A stretch of DNA of 64,000 nucleotides from Acidovorax sp. Root219 (GCF_001428665.1 NZ_LMIJ01000011.1:391992-455991); one strand, 5' to 3'; shown: positions 25,758 through 35,896, counted from the first letter of the stretch. Translations and numbers: made by a program. The notes: generated by a model not told the origin, from the letters alone.

Positions 25758-27179
25758 CTAGCCCAGCCCCGGCGGCACCGCCAGGTACCAGCGCGTCGCC
25801 TGCTCGAAGGCATGGCCCACGCGCAAGGCCGTGGCCTCGTCGAAGGGCCGCGCAATGAACTGCAGCGACACCGGCAGCCCCTGGCACGTGAAGCCCGCCG
25901 GCACGGCCAGCGCGCACAGGTCCAGCAGGTTCACGAAGCGGCCGAAGCGCGACAGCGGCGTGGCCAGTTCGTCCACCTCGGTGAGCGGGATCGCGGCGAT
26001 GGCATTGGTCGGGAAGGCGCAGACATCGATCCCGTCCATCGCGGCCAGCATCTCGGCCTTGGCCTGCTCGCGCAGCCTGAGCAGATGCAGGTACTGCGCT
26101 GCCCCGATGTCGCGCCCCAGCAGGATGCGCCGGCGCACATGCGGGTCGAACTCCAGCCCCTCCTGCTCGAACAGCGTGCCCAGGTTCGCATAACCCTCGG
26201 CGCTCATCAGGCTGCCTGCCACGCGCATGGATTCGGCCAGGCTCTGCGGCAGCGTGCGCTCCACGCGCTGCAGGCCCAGGCCCTCCAGCACGCGCACGGC
26301 TTCGTCGCAGGCGGCCAGCACATCGGGGTCCACGTCCACGCGCTCGGCCTCGGGCAGCACCCACATGCGCATGCCGGCCACACCGCGTGCGGCATCGAGC
26401 TGCGGCAGCACCGCGCGTGCAGGCACCGGCAGCGACACGGCATCGCGCGGGTCGGGGCCCGAGAGCACGTCCAGCAAAATGGCGCTGTCGCGCACCGTGC
26501 GCGTGAGCGGGCCCACGGTGTCGTGCGTGGGGCACAGCTCGATGAGCCCGTGGCGGCTGATCAGCCCGCGCGTGGTTTTCAGGCCCACCACCCCGCACAG
26601 CCCCGCAGGGATACGCACCGACCCGCCCGTGTCCGTGCCGATGCTGGCCGTGCACAGGCCCGCCGCCAGCGCCACGGCCGAACCGCTGCTGCTGCCGCCG
26701 GGCGTGCGGTGGGTGCGCAGGTCCCAGGGGTTCCAGGGCGTGCCCACGGCCGCATTGGTGCCCCAGCCGCCAAAGGCGAACTCCACGGTGTGCGTCTTGC
26801 CGATCACCACCGCGCCGGCCGCACGCAGGCGTTCCACCACGGCCGCGCTGGCGGTGGAGGTGCGAGGCGGCCGCGCCTTGGAGCCCGCCGCAATCGGCTT
26901 GCCCTCGACCTCGAACAAGTCCTTCACGGCCACCGTCACGCCGTGCAGCGGGCCCAGGCGGATGCCCGCGCGCGCCATCTGGTCAAGCCCGCGCGCGGCG
27001 GCACGGGCCTCGTCGGCATAGACGTCGGTGAAGGCATGCAGGCGGCCGCCGTGCTGCGCGATGCGCGCAAGTTGGGATTCGAGCAGCGCCTCGCTCGACA
27101 GTTCTCCGCAGGCGATGGCCTGGGCCAGTTGCTCCAGCGGCGCATAGGTCATGGATGCCATGGAATTCTTGGTATTCAT
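25758..27179 (-). CDS. Amidase signature-family hydrolase
   Basis: 473 residues of the amidase signature family. The catalytic Lys is in TVAVKDLFEVEGKPI, the first Ser in the Gly/Ser-rich TPGGSSSGSAVALAAG, and the nucleophilic Ser region is GTDTGGSVRIPAGLCG. It lies within an amino-acid ABC transport operon: its ATG overlaps the previous permease stop (ATGA) and the binding protein starts 10 bases after it. It probably hydrolyses an imported amide to release ammonia or an acid; the substrate is inferred only from context. It is not a GatA because GatB/GatC are absent. Confidence 0.9.
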   Translation of the reverse strand: MNTKNSMASMTYAPLEQLAQAIACGELSSEALLESQLARIAQHGGRLHAFTDVYADEARAAARGLDQMARAGIRLGPLHGVTVAVKDLFEVEGKPIAAGSKARPPRTSTASAAVVERLRAAGAVVIGKTHTVEFAFGGWGTNAAVGTPWNPWDLRTHRTPGGSSSGSAVALAAGLCTASIGTDTGGSVRIPAGLCGVVGLKTTRGLISRHGLIELCPTHDTVGPLTRTVRDSAILLDVLSGPDPRDAVSLPVPARAVLPQLDAARGVAGMRMWVLPEAERVDVDPDVLAACDEAVRVLEGLGLQRVERTLPQSLAESMRVAGSLMSAEGYANLGTLFEQEGLEFDPHVRRRILLGRDIGAAQYLHLLRLREQAKAEMLAAMDGIDVCAFPTNAIAAIPLTEVDELATPLSRFGRFVNLLDLCALAVPAGFTCQGLPVSLQFIARPFDEATALRVGHAFEQATRWYLAVPPGLG

Positions 27180-27862
27180 GCCGCCCCCACCGTGCGGCGC
27201 CCATGGGCCAGGCGGCGCTCCAGAAGCCGCGACAGCATGGACAGGGGAAAGGCGATGGCGAAATACAGCAGCCCCACCAGGATGAAGATGTGCAGCGGCA
27301 GGAAATACTCGCTGGACAGGGCCTTGGCCGTGAGCATCAGCTCGTTGGTGGCGATCAGCGCACACAACGAGCTGTCCTTGAGCAACGCCACGTAGCTGTT
27401 GAGCAACGGCGGCAGCATCACCCGCAGCGCCTGCGGCAGCGTGACATGCAGGAACACCTGACGCGGCGTGAGCCCTGCGGCCAGCCCCGCCTCGCGCTGC
27501 CCGCCATGCACGGATTGGAGCCCGCCGCGCAAGACCTCGGCCACATAGGCCGCGCCATGCACCCCCAGGCCGATGGCCCCCGCCCAGTAGCCCGGCAGCG
27601 TGATGCCGGCCGCCGGCAGCGCGAAGTAGATGGCCAGCAGCAACGCCAGCAGCGGCACCGCACGCAGCAGTTGGATGAAGCCGTTGGCCCCGTGGCGCAG
27701 CACCGCCACGCCGCTGCGCAGCATCCACACCAGCAAGGCGCCCAGGACCAGCGCAATGGCAAAGCCGATGGCCGAGAGCTCGGCCGTGACCTGGGCTGCC
27801 TCCAGCAGGCGCGGCCACCACTCGGCCAGGTACTCGGCATAGGGCGCGAGAAAGGCGTTCAT
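27176..27862 (-). CDS. ABC transporter permease (polar amino acid type)
   Basis: 228 residues with about five membrane helices and the EAA loop HGGQREAGLAAGLTPRQVF with the typical G following, as in His/Glu-type permeases. It overlaps both neighbours by four bases (ATGA at each end), so it is translationally coupled. With the adjacent permease it forms the channel of the amino-acid transporter. Confidence 0.9.
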   Translation of the reverse strand: MNAFLAPYAEYLAEWWPRLLEAAQVTAELSAIGFAIALVLGALLVWMLRSGVAVLRHGANGFIQLLRAVPLLALLLAIYFALPAAGITLPGYWAGAIGLGVHGAAYVAEVLRGGLQSVHGGQREAGLAAGLTPRQVFLHVTLPQALRVMLPPLLNSYVALLKDSSLCALIATNELMLTAKALSSEYFLPLHIFILVGLLYFAIAFPLSMLSRLLERRLAHGRRTVGAA

Positions 27863-28518
27863 CGCGCACCCCCTGCCGTGCGGCGTTCCAGCCGCGCAAA
27901 GGCCCAGCTGATGGGCAGCACCATGGCCGCATACAGCAGCATGGCGGTCAGGTAGATCAGCGGCGTCTCGAAGGTCGAGGTGACCAGGTTGCGCGCGTAA
28001 AACATCACCTCGGGCGCCGCGATGGCCGAGGCGATGGACGTGTCCTTGACCAGCTGGCTCGCGTAGTTGCCCAGCGAGGGCAGCGTCACGCGCAGCATCT
28101 GCGGCAGCAGCACGCTGCGCAGCGCCTGGGCCGGGGTCAGCCCCACGGCCAGGGCCGCCTCGCGCTGGCCGGCATGCAGGCAGCGCAGGCCCGCCGCGAA
28201 CACGTCGCACAGCACGGCCGCGCCCACCAGGCCCAGGCCCACCACCGCGGCCGTCAGCGGCGACAGCCGCACGCCCACCGAAGCCAGTCCGAAGTACAGC
28301 ACGAACAGGTGCGCCAATGCCGGCACATTGCGCATCCATTCCACATAGGCTGCAATGCCCAGCTGCAGCAGGCGGTTGCGCACGAAGACCACGGCCAGCG
28401 CCAGCAGCAGGCCCAGGCTGGCCGCCAGCAGGCCCGCGCCCAGGGCCACCTGCGCGGCCGTGAGCGCACCGCGCGCCAGCGTGGCAACGATGAGGGTGAG
28501 GGTGTCGGTGCCCGGCAT
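27859..28518 (-). CDS. ABC transporter permease (polar amino acid type)
   Basis: 219 residues, about five membrane helices, EAA loop HAGQREAALAVGLTPAQAL. ATG 28518 is taken as the start since the ATPase stop lies three bases before it (TGAGCATG); the TTG at 28524 is also possible. It pairs with the downstream permease, with which it shares an ATGA overlap. Confidence 0.88.
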   Translation of the reverse strand: MPGTDTLTLIVATLARGALTAAQVALGAGLLAASLGLLLALAVVFVRNRLLQLGIAAYVEWMRNVPALAHLFVLYFGLASVGVRLSPLTAAVVGLGLVGAAVLCDVFAAGLRCLHAGQREAALAVGLTPAQALRSVLLPQMLRVTLPSLGNYASQLVKDTSIASAIAAPEVMFYARNLVTSTFETPLIYLTAMLLYAAMVLPISWAFARLERRTAGGAR

Positions 28519-28520
28519 GC

Positions 28521-29291
28521 TCAAGCCCCCACCTGGCCGAGGAAGCTGCGCGTGCGCTCCCTGCGCGGCTGGTCGATCACCTGCGCCGCAGGGCCCTCCT
28601 CGACGATGTGGCCACCGTCCATGAAGATCACGCGGTCCGCCACATCGCGCGCAAAGCGGATCTCGTGCGTCACCAGGATCATCGAGCGGCCCTCCTCGGC
28701 CAGCTCGCGGATGACGCCCAGCACCTCGCCCACCAGCTCCGGGTCCAGCGCCGAGGTCGGCTCATCGAAGAGGATCAGCTTGGGCTTCTGTGCCAGCGTG
28801 CGCGCAATCGCCACGCGCTGCTGCTGCCCGCCCGAGAGCTGCTCGGGGTAGGCATCGGCCTTATGGCGCAGGTGCACCTTGTCGAGCATCTCCTCGGCCA
28901 GCGCATGGGCCTCGTCGCGCCGCATGCCGGCGGCCTTGATGGAGGCCAGCGCCACGTTCTCACGCACGGTGAGGTGCGGCCACAGGTAGAACAGCTGGAA
29001 CACCATGCCGATCTCGCGGCGCTGTGGCGCCAGTTCGGTGTCGGTCATGAAGCGCCAGCCCCCCTTGCGGTCAGGCAACTGGCCGATGCGCTTCGACTCG
29101 AGCAGCACCTCGCCGGCCTGGGGCTTTTCCAGGAAGTTCAGGCAGCGCAGGCAGGTGGACTTGCCCGAGCCGCTGGGCCCGATCAGCGACAGCGTCTCAC
29201 CCTTTTGCAGGTCGAAGGAAATGCCCTTGAGCACTTCGGCCGGGCCGTAGCTCTTCCTGAGGCCGCTGACTTGAAGCAGGGGATGGTTCAC
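28521..29291 (-). CDS. ABC transporter ATP-binding protein (polar amino acid type)
   Basis: 256 residues with Walker A GPSGSGKS, signature LSGGQQQR, Walker B LILFDEPTSALDPE and switch His in VTHEI, matching the HisP/GlnQ group. GTG 29291 is the chosen start because GGAG lies six bases upstream and homology begins there (VNHPLLQVSGLRKSYG). It is the first gene of the operon; its promoter lies in the 153-base gap shared with the divergent GlxA-type regulator. Confidence 0.9.
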   Translation of the reverse strand: MNHPLLQVSGLRKSYGPAEVLKGISFDLQKGETLSLIGPSGSGKSTCLRCLNFLEKPQAGEVLLESKRIGQLPDRKGGWRFMTDTELAPQRREIGMVFQLFYLWPHLTVRENVALASIKAAGMRRDEAHALAEEMLDKVHLRHKADAYPEQLSGGQQQRVAIARTLAQKPKLILFDEPTSALDPELVGEVLGVIRELAEEGRSMILVTHEIRFARDVADRVIFMDGGHIVEEGPAAQVIDQPRRERTRSFLGQVGA

Positions 29292-29444
29292 ATGGTTCTC
29301 CAGACAAAACTGCGGGTGCCGCGGCACGGTCCTTGCAGCCGCACCCCTCGATACCCAGTGCCTCCATGCTAGGAATACCGACCCTCTGTTCATTGCAGGC
29401 GGTCGCCGCTATATTGAACGTATGCGACATGCAGGGAAAACCCG

Positions 29445-30587
29445 ATGCCCCCACCCAAAGTGCCCCCCGATGCCCTCTCTGACGAGATTGGTGCAGCCGC
29501 GCACCAGGCCAGTGCACAGAACGCAGGCGACATTGGTGCACTGATCGGCCGGCTCGACGCCTCACCCCGGGCGGCCGCCACGCGCAAGCGGCCCGCCCAC
29601 GCGTCAGCCACCGAGCTGCGCGTGGGCATCCTGCTGTGGCCGCAGTTCCCGCTGCTGTCGCTGGCCGGGCTGTGCGATGGCCTGCGCCACGCGGCCGACG
29701 TGGGCGACCAGAGCCGGCAGATCCGCTGCTCGTGGACCATCCTCGGCGTGCCGGGGCAATCGGTGCAGGCCAGCTGCGGCGTGGCCGTGCCGGTGCAGGA
29801 ATCGCTCTCGTCCGAATGCGACTACGACTACATCGCCGTCATCGGCGGGCTGCTGCCCGCCATCCCCACCGCGAGCCCGCGCTACCAGGCCTTCCTGCAC
29901 TTCGCTGCCTCGCTGGGCAAGCCGCTGATCGGCATCTGCACCGGCACCTTCGCGCTGGCGCACGCGGGGCTCATGGCCGGGCGCCAGGCCTGCGTGCACC
30001 CCTACCATGTGGAGGACTGGAAGGCCGCCTTCCCGGCCCTGGACTACCGCACGGACTGCCACTACGTGTTCGACGGCGACCGCATCAGCTGCGCGGGCGG
30101 CATCTCCATCGTGGAACTCACGGCCGAGCTGGTGCGCCTGCATTGCGGGCCCGACCGCGCGGCCAAGGTCATCCACCAGATGACGGTGAACCCCGCCGCC
30201 AGCAGCACCCACGTGGCGCGCCGCCATGCGCTGGGCTACGGCACGGCCGACCACGACAAGCTGCGCCAAGCCATCGTGCTGATGGAAAAGAACATCGGCA
30301 CGCCGCTGGAGATCGCGGTCATCGCGCGGCTGGTGGATTCGAGCAGCCGCCAGCTCGAGCGCGTCTTCCTGGCCGAGACACGCACCACGCCGTCGGAGTT
30401 CTACCGCAACGCGCGCCTCAAGTACGCGCGCTGGATGCTCACCAGCACCGACCTGCCGGTGATCACCATCGCCTACGAGTGCGGCTTTTCCGATGCCTCG
30501 CACTTCATCCGGCACTTCCAGCAGCTGTACGGCATGCCGCCGGGGCGCATGCGCAAGGCGCTGCAGGCTGGCACCGTGGAGGCCTGA
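29445..30587 (+). CDS. GlxA-type regulator (DJ-1/PfpI + AraC domains)
   Basis: 380 residues. After about 55 low-complexity N-terminal residues comes a class I glutamine-amidotransferase-like (DJ-1/PfpI) domain with GICTGTFALAHAG, then a C-terminal AraC/XylS pair of helix-turn-helices (IAVIARLVDSSSRQLERVF, ITIAYECGFSDASHFIRHF). This is the GlxA layout, common for regulators of amino acid and betaine/carnitine catabolism. It faces the ABC/amidase operon across 153 bases and probably activates it. A hairpin terminator separates it from the convergent binding-protein gene. Confidence 0.9.
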   Translation: MPPPKVPPDALSDEIGAAAHQASAQNAGDIGALIGRLDASPRAAATRKRPAHASATELRVGILLWPQFPLLSLAGLCDGLRHAADVGDQSRQIRCSWTILGVPGQSVQASCGVAVPVQESLSSECDYDYIAVIGGLLPAIPTASPRYQAFLHFAASLGKPLIGICTGTFALAHAGLMAGRQACVHPYHVEDWKAAFPALDYRTDCHYVFDGDRISCAGGISIVELTAELVRLHCGPDRAAKVIHQMTVNPAASSTHVARRHALGYGTADHDKLRQAIVLMEKNIGTPLEIAVIARLVDSSSRQLERVFLAETRTTPSEFYRNARLKYARWMLTSTDLPVITIAYECGFSDASHFIRHFQQLYGMPPGRMRKALQAGTVEA

Positions 30588-30589
30588 AG

Positions 30590-30629
30590 CAAGAAAGCCG
30601 CATGCCTGCCCAGGGGCATGCATGCGGCT
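30590..30629 (-). terminator. Terminator between AraC-type and binding-protein genes
   Basis: A perfect 10-bp inverted repeat, AGCCGCATGC at 30596-30605 and GCATGCGGCT at 30620-30629, with a 14-base loop. On the minus strand it is followed by TTCTTGCTT, fitting an intrinsic terminator for the binding-protein gene; it may also stop the rightward transcript. Confidence 0.6.
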
Positions 30630-30647
30630 CGCCAGGATGTCAGCAAA

Positions 30648-31517
30648 TCACTTGCAGGAAGGCAGCTTCCAGTCGGCCGGGCGGTCCACGCCGGCCCGGG
30701 CGTTCTGGCCCACCGGGATGTACCAGACGTCCTGCATCAGGCCGTAGGTCTTGCCGATCTTGCGCAGCTCGCAGGTCTGCCAGAGTTTGGCGATCTCGGT
30801 GTTGACCGCCTTGAGAAGCTCGGGGTTGTCCTTGTTCAGGCCGAATACCACCTGCCCCAGGCCGGTGAGCAGCGGGTAGTCGGGCGAGGCATCGCTGAAG
30901 GCGTTGAACTTGATCTTCCACTGCGGGTTCTGCGAGATCGCGTACTGCATCACCGGCGGGTCGCCGATCACCGCGTCGATGCGCCCGGCCAGCAGGTCGC
31001 GCACGGCCGCGTCCGAGGTGTCGTACAGCGCCAGCTGCAGGCCACTGATCTTGCGCAGCTCGGGGATGAACGAGAAGCCCGTGATCGTGCCGACCTTCTT
31101 GCCCTCCAGGTCCTTCAACTTGCTCCAGTCGGTCTTGTCGGACTGCGTGATGCCGTTCTTGAAGTAGTGGATGGGGTCGCTCAGCGCCATGATCTTCGAG
31201 CGCTGTTCCGTCCAGCCCATGGTGCCGGCCATCACGTCCACGCGCTTCGATTGCACCGAGGCGATGGTGCCCGACCACTCCATCAGCGCCGGCTTGACCT
31301 TGAGCTGCAACGCCTCGGCGACGCGCTGCAGGATTTCGCCGTCGTAGCCCACCATCCGGCCGTCCTGGTAGCCCGTGCCCGGCATGTCGCCCGAGAAGGC
31401 GATGGTGAAGGCGCCCTTGTCCACGGTCTCCAGGGCATGGGCCGAAAGCCCCAGGGCGGACAGACAGGTGGCGGCCGCGAACGAGGCCAGCAGCCTCGCG
31501 ATTTTGAGTGTTGGCAT
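30648..31517 (-). CDS. ABC transporter substrate-binding protein (orphan)
   Basis: 289 residues with a signal peptide (SFAAATCLSALGLSAHA) and a type 3 solute-binding fold (FTIAFSGDMPGTGYQDGRMVGYDGEI split by typical motifs, RVDVMAGTMGWTEQR, VGTITGFSF). ATG 31517 follows GGAG. No permease or ATPase adjoins; the nearest set is the operon at 24.9-29.3 kb, whose own binding protein is different, so this may be an alternative ligand receptor for it. The ligand is unknown. Confidence 0.88.
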   Translation of the reverse strand: MPTLKIARLLASFAAATCLSALGLSAHALETVDKGAFTIAFSGDMPGTGYQDGRMVGYDGEILQRVAEALQLKVKPALMEWSGTIASVQSKRVDVMAGTMGWTEQRSKIMALSDPIHYFKNGITQSDKTDWSKLKDLEGKKVGTITGFSFIPELRKISGLQLALYDTSDAAVRDLLAGRIDAVIGDPPVMQYAISQNPQWKIKFNAFSDASPDYPLLTGLGQVVFGLNKDNPELLKAVNTEIAKLWQTCELRKIGKTYGLMQDVWYIPVGQNARAGVDRPADWKLPSCK

Positions 31518-31753
31518 GGTGGTGATCTCCAGAAGTCCGGTGGTGGTTCCCTCCCATCGGGCGATGGGGTGAACCGACTGTAGGGACGCCTGCCGCGTGG
31601 CGATTGGAGGTGCGCACGGCGAAATGGAATGCCCGCGACATCGCGGGAATGCCCCAGGAAACAGCTCCGTTGTGTAGCCTGCCGGACAGTCCGAGGGCTG
31701 CAGGCGGCCTACAGTGGGCCTTCCGATACCCACAACTCCAGGAGACACACCCC

Positions 31754-32524
31754 ATGATCGCCATCCCCTCCCTGCAAGAAAGCGTCAGCCCCGAAGAATG
31801 GCAGCTGCGCTGCGACCTGGCCGCCTGCTACCGCCTGGTGGCACTGTACGGCTGGAGCGACCTGGTGTTCACCCACATCAGCGCCAAGCTGCCCGAGTCG
31901 GTGTCGGGCCCCGAGCACCAGTTCCTGATCAACCCCTACGGACTGATGTTCGACGAGATCACGGCATCGAGCCTGATCAAGGTCGACATGCAGTGCAACA
32001 AGCTGCACGACTCGCCCTTCCCCGTGAACCCGGCCGGCTTCGTGATCCACAGCGCCGTGCACGAGGCCCGGCACGATGCCCAGTGCGTGCTGCACACCCA
32101 CACCCGCGCGGGCGTGGCGGTGAGCGCGCAGAAATGCGGCGTGCTGCCCATCAGCCAGCAGAGCACCTTCGTGCTCGCCTCGCTGGCCTACCACGGCTAC
32201 GAGGGCGTGGCCTTTCGCGACGAGGAAAAGCCGCGCCTGCAGGCCGACCTGGGCGAGGCCAACTTCCTCATGCTGCGCAACCACGGGCTGCTCACGGTGG
32301 GCAAGTCGATTGCCGACGCCTTCCTGTCGATGTACACCTTCGAGAACACCTGCCGCATCCAGATCGACGCCCAGGCCGGCGGCGAGCTCAACCCGGTGGA
32401 CCCGCAGATCGTGAGTGGCGTGGCCCAGGCCATGCGCGTGCAGACCGGTGGCCTGGGCGGTGCCTTTGTCTGGCCCTCGCTGTTGCGCAAGGCGCAGCGC
32501 GACGCGCCTGGTTACGACAGCTGA
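31754..32524 (+). CDS. Class II aldolase/adducin-family protein
   Basis: 256 residues with the class II aldolase metal site: VLHTHTRAGVAVS and the later LRNHGLLTVG. AGGAGA lies upstream of ATG 31754. Divergent from the orphan binding protein with 236 bases between, so the two may share control. A second copy is at 21128-21889. The substrate is unknown. Confidence 0.85.
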   Translation: MIAIPSLQESVSPEEWQLRCDLAACYRLVALYGWSDLVFTHISAKLPESVSGPEHQFLINPYGLMFDEITASSLIKVDMQCNKLHDSPFPVNPAGFVIHSAVHEARHDAQCVLHTHTRAGVAVSAQKCGVLPISQQSTFVLASLAYHGYEGVAFRDEEKPRLQADLGEANFLMLRNHGLLTVGKSIADAFLSMYTFENTCRIQIDAQAGGELNPVDPQIVSGVAQAMRVQTGGLGGAFVWPSLLRKAQRDAPGYDS

Positions 32525-32631
32525 CACTTGCCCCGGGCAATCCGGGCGGCTTTACCGCCCGGGTCATGCAAAAAGCGGGAGCAGCGCATAGGATCGGGGG
32601 TTCCCGCCGTATCCAACCCAGAGGACCCACA

Positions 32632-33240
32632 ATGAAACTCTACTACTCTCCTGGCGCCTGCTCCCTGTCTCCGCACATCGCATTGCATGAAGCGGGCCTG
32701 GCGTTCACGCCCGTGCTGGCCAGCACCAAGAGCCACAAGCTGCAGGACGGCACCGACTACTACACCATCAATCCGCTGGGCTACGTACCCCTGCTGGAGC
32801 TGGACGACGGCACGCGCCTGCGCGAAGGCCCGGCCATCCTGCAGTACATCGCCGACCAGGTGCCGCTGAAGATGCTGGCCCCCCAGAACGGCTCGCTGCA
32901 GCGCTACCGCCTGCAGGAATGGCTGACCTTCATCGGCACCGAGATCCACAAGGGCTTCAGCCCCCTGTTCAACCCCGCCACGCCCGAGGAATACAAGACC
33001 ATCGCGCGCGACAAGCTGCTGCAGCGCCTGCAGTGGGTGGACGGCCAGCTGGCCGACAAGCAGTACCTGATGGGCGAACAGTTCACCGTCGCCGACGGCT
33101 ACCTGTTCACCGTGACCAACTGGGCCAAGCCCACCAACGTGGACATCTCGGCCTTCACCCACCTGGCCGCCTACCGCGACCGCGTGGCCGCCCGCCCTGC
33201 CGTGCAGGAAGCCATGAAGGCCGAAGGCCTGCTCAAGTAA
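32632..33240 (+). CDS. Beta-class glutathione S-transferase
   Basis: 202 residues. The N-terminal thioredoxin-like domain [20 protein letters not shown] carries the beta-class catalytic Cys10. The [19 protein letters not shown] and [10 protein letters not shown] segments bind glutathione, followed by an all-helical domain. It conjugates glutathione to electrophiles or reduces disulfides. Probably monocistronic; a GC-rich inverted repeat (32542-32562) without a U-tract lies between it and the aldolase gene. Confidence 0.92.
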   Translation: MKLYYSPGACSLSPHIALHEAGLAFTPVLASTKSHKLQDGTDYYTINPLGYVPLLELDDGTRLREGPAILQYIADQVPLKMLAPQNGSLQRYRLQEWLTFIGTEIHKGFSPLFNPATPEEYKTIARDKLLQRLQWVDGQLADKQYLMGEQFTVADGYLFTVTNWAKPTNVDISAFTHLAAYRDRVAARPAVQEAMKAEGLLK

Positions 33241-33268
33241 GCAGCGCCGAGCGGCCGCCGCTGGCGCG

Positions 33269-34498
33269 TCATGCCTCCAGCGGTTTCTGCCGCGACGCCA
33301 CGGCCGCGCCGATCCACAGCGCGCAGGCCGAGAACACCAGCCCGCGCGCCAGCCCGCCGGGGCCATCGGCGATCCAGCCGACCACCGTGGGCCCGACGAT
33401 CTGGCCGGCCGCGAAGACGATGGTGAAGGCGCTGATGCCGCTGGCCCACAGCGCCTGCGGCAGGTTGTGCCGCACCAGCGCCGTGGTGGAGGCCACCACC
33501 GACAGGAACACCGCGCCGAACAGCAGGCCCGAGGCCAGCACCACGGGCCACGCCGAGGTCAGCGCCGGCAGCACCGTGGCCACGCCCAGCAGGCCGTTGA
33601 GCAGGGCCAGCGCCTGCCCTCCCCGGCTGCGGTCCAGGAGGCCCGCCCAGATGCGCGAGGACAGCACCACCGCCAGCCCCAGCAGCGCATAGAACCAGGT
33701 CACGGCCGTGCCGCTGGCGCCCTGCTCACGCAGCAGCGCCACCACGAAGGTCATATAGCCGATATAGCCCAAACCGAACAGGCCATAGCCCAGCAGCGCC
33801 GGCGCAAAGGCCGCCCAGCGCATGCCACCGGTTGCCGGCTGCGAGGAAGCTGCGGCAGCGGCCGGTGCGGCCAGGGCCTGCAGCGCCCGCGCCGGCCACA
33901 GCAGCACCAGCGTGGCTGCCACGCAGGCCAGGGCCAGTGCCCACCACGCCCAGGCCCAGGGGTGCGGGCCCGGTGCAGTGGCCAGCACCGCCGGCACCAG
34001 CACCGCCGACAGGCTGATGCCCCAGCCCGTGCCGCCGTAGTACAGGCCCAGCAGCAGGCCGCTGCGCCCGGGCTGCTGCGCGCCCAGCCGCGCCGCGAGC
34101 AGGCCGCCGCAGACGAAGACCAGCGCACTCGCCACCCCGGCCAGCAGGCGCTGCACCAGCAGCGGCACGGCATCCACGAAAAAGCCGCACAGCCCCATGA
34201 ACACGGTGGCCAGCACCGACCCCGCCACAAGCAAGGTGCCGGGCGAAAAGCGGCGCAGCAACATCGGCGTGGCCAGGGCGCCCAGCAGGTAGCCCAGCGC
34301 ATTCACGGTGTTCATGGCCCCGGCCAGCGTGTAGGACCAGGAGAGGTCCTCGCGCATCGGCGGCAGCAGCAGCGCGTAGGCAAAGCGCGTGATACCGAGC
34401 GAGACAGCCGCCCCCATCGACAGGGCCACGGCCAGCCACAGGCCATTGCGCAGCAGGGCGGAGGAAGGCGCGGGCGGGTCATGGCTCATGGCGGCCAT
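33269..34498 (-). CDS. YbfB/YjiJ-family MFS transporter
   Basis: 409 residues with about 12 membrane helices. The N-terminal [23 protein letters not shown] opening belongs to the YbfB/YjiJ group of major facilitator proteins (quoted in parts: [15 protein letters not shown], then [12 protein letters not shown]). Substrate unknown. It is convergent with the GST gene (28-base gap) and divergent from the old-yellow-enzyme gene. ATG 34498 or 34489 are both plausible starts; neither has a strong ribosome site. Confidence 0.85.
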   Translation of the reverse strand: MAAMSHDPPAPSSALLRNGLWLAVALSMGAAVSLGITRFAYALLLPPMREDLSWSYTLAGAMNTVNALGYLLGALATPMLLRRFSPGTLLVAGSVLATVFMGLCGFFVDAVPLLVQRLLAGVASALVFVCGGLLAARLGAQQPGRSGLLLGLYYGGTGWGISLSAVLVPAVLATAPGPHPWAWAWWALALACVAATLVLLWPARALQALAAPAAAAASSQPATGGMRWAAFAPALLGYGLFGLGYIGYMTFVVALLREQGASGTAVTWFYALLGLAVVLSSRIWAGLLDRSRGGQALALLNGLLGVATVLPALTSAWPVVLASGLLFGAVFLSVVASTTALVRHNLPQALWASGISAFTIVFAAGQIVGPTVVGWIADGPGGLARGLVFSACALWIGAAVASRQKPLEA

Positions 34499-34683
34499 TG
34501 TGCCGGGCAAGGGTCCACGGTGCTGTCGCCCGCTGTTCTCCATGCGCAGCCTCCCAGGCCTTGCGGTAACACAAATCCCTTGCCCTGTGTTGCGCCAGCC
34601 CACTGCAGCCTTTGCCGATTGCGAATACGCTTGTCCGTCATTTCCGGTCCTTGCGACCTCCGCACGAACGAAAGCTCCGCTCC

Positions 34684-35814
34684 ATGTCCACAGCCTCTCT
34701 TTTCGATCCCCTCCAGGTCGGTGACATCCACCTGGCCAACCGCATCGCCATGGCACCGCTCACGCGCAACCGCGCACCCAATGCCGTGCCGGCCGAGATC
34801 ACGGCCACCTACTACGCGCAGCGCGCCAGCGCCGGCCTGCTGATCACCGAGGCCACGGCCATCAGCCACCAGGGCCAGGGCTATGCCGACGTGCCGGGCC
34901 TGTACGGCACCGAGCAGCTCGATGCCTGGAAGAAGGTCACCACCGCCGTGCACAAGGCCGGCGGCAAGATCGTGACCCAGCTGTGGCACGTGGGCCGCAT
35001 CTCGCACAACGACCTGCAACCCGATGGCGGCGCACCCGTGGCGCCCTCGGCCCTCATCGCCAAGTCCAAGACCTACCTGATCGACCGCGCCACCGGCAAG
35101 GGCAGCTTCGCCCCCACCTCGCAGCCGCGCGCGCTCGACGCATCCGAGCTGCCCGGCATCGTGCACAGCTACGCGGCCGCCGCCCGCAACGCGGTGGAGA
35201 CCGCCGGCTTCGACGGCGTGGAGATCCATGGCGCCAACGGCTACCTGCTCGATCAGTTCCTCAAGACCGGCGCCAACCAGCGCACCGACGACTACGGCGG
35301 CAGCATCGAGAACCGCGCCCGCCTGCTGCTCGAGGCCACGCGCGCCGCCGTGGATGCCGTGGGTGGCGGCAAGGTCGGCATCCGCCTGTCGCCCGTCACG
35401 CCGGCCAACGATATCGTGGACGAAGACCCGCAGCCCCTGTTCGACTACGTGATCCGCCAGCTCGCCCAGCTGCGCCTGGCCTACATCCACGTGATCGAAG
35501 GCGCTACCGGCGGCCCGCGCGAACTGCCGGACCGCCCCTTCGACTACGCCGCCCTCAAGACGGCCTACCGCGAAGCCGGCGGCAAGGGTGCCTGGATGGT
35601 CAACAACGCCTACGACGCCGGCCTGGCCGAGAAAGTGGTGGCCGACGGCACGGCCGACATCGTGGCCTTCGGCAAGCTCTACATCGCCAACCCCGACCTG
35701 GTCGAGCGCCTGCGCACCAAGGCCCCGCTCAACGCCTGGGACCAGAGCACCTTCTACGGCGGCGGCGAGAAGGGCTATACCGACTACCCGACGCTCGCTG
35801 AGACAGCAGCGTAA
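34684..35814 (+). CDS. Old-yellow-enzyme family alkene reductase (NemA-like)
   Basis: 376 residues of the NADH:flavin oxidoreductase / old yellow enzyme family. FMN-binding and catalytic motifs seen include NRIAMAPLTRNRA, QLWHVGRISH, the substrate-binding GVEIHGANGYLLDQFL, and the FGKLYIANPDLVERL phosphate loop. It reduces activated C=C bonds of enals, maleimides or nitro compounds with NAD(P)H. ATG 34684 matches the family N-terminus (FDPLQVGDIHLANRI). Divergent MFS gene 185 bases away may share regulation. Confidence 0.92.
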   Translation: MSTASLFDPLQVGDIHLANRIAMAPLTRNRAPNAVPAEITATYYAQRASAGLLITEATAISHQGQGYADVPGLYGTEQLDAWKKVTTAVHKAGGKIVTQLWHVGRISHNDLQPDGGAPVAPSALIAKSKTYLIDRATGKGSFAPTSQPRALDASELPGIVHSYAAAARNAVETAGFDGVEIHGANGYLLDQFLKTGANQRTDDYGGSIENRARLLLEATRAAVDAVGGGKVGIRLSPVTPANDIVDEDPQPLFDYVIRQLAQLRLAYIHVIEGATGGPRELPDRPFDYAALKTAYREAGGKGAWMVNNAYDAGLAEKVVADGTADIVAFGKLYIANPDLVERLRTKAPLNAWDQSTFYGGGEKGYTDYPTLAETAA

Positions 35815-35896
35815 CAAGCGTTGTCAGATCTCGGGCGGTGCCTGCCTCAGCAGCGCATGCAATGCGCGCTGTACACGCCAGTGCCCCCGTGCAAGG

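Noticed and set aside
32542-32562. CCGGGCGG/CCGCCCGG hairpin as an intrinsic terminator
   Set aside because: No T-run follows the stem, so a terminator call is not supported.
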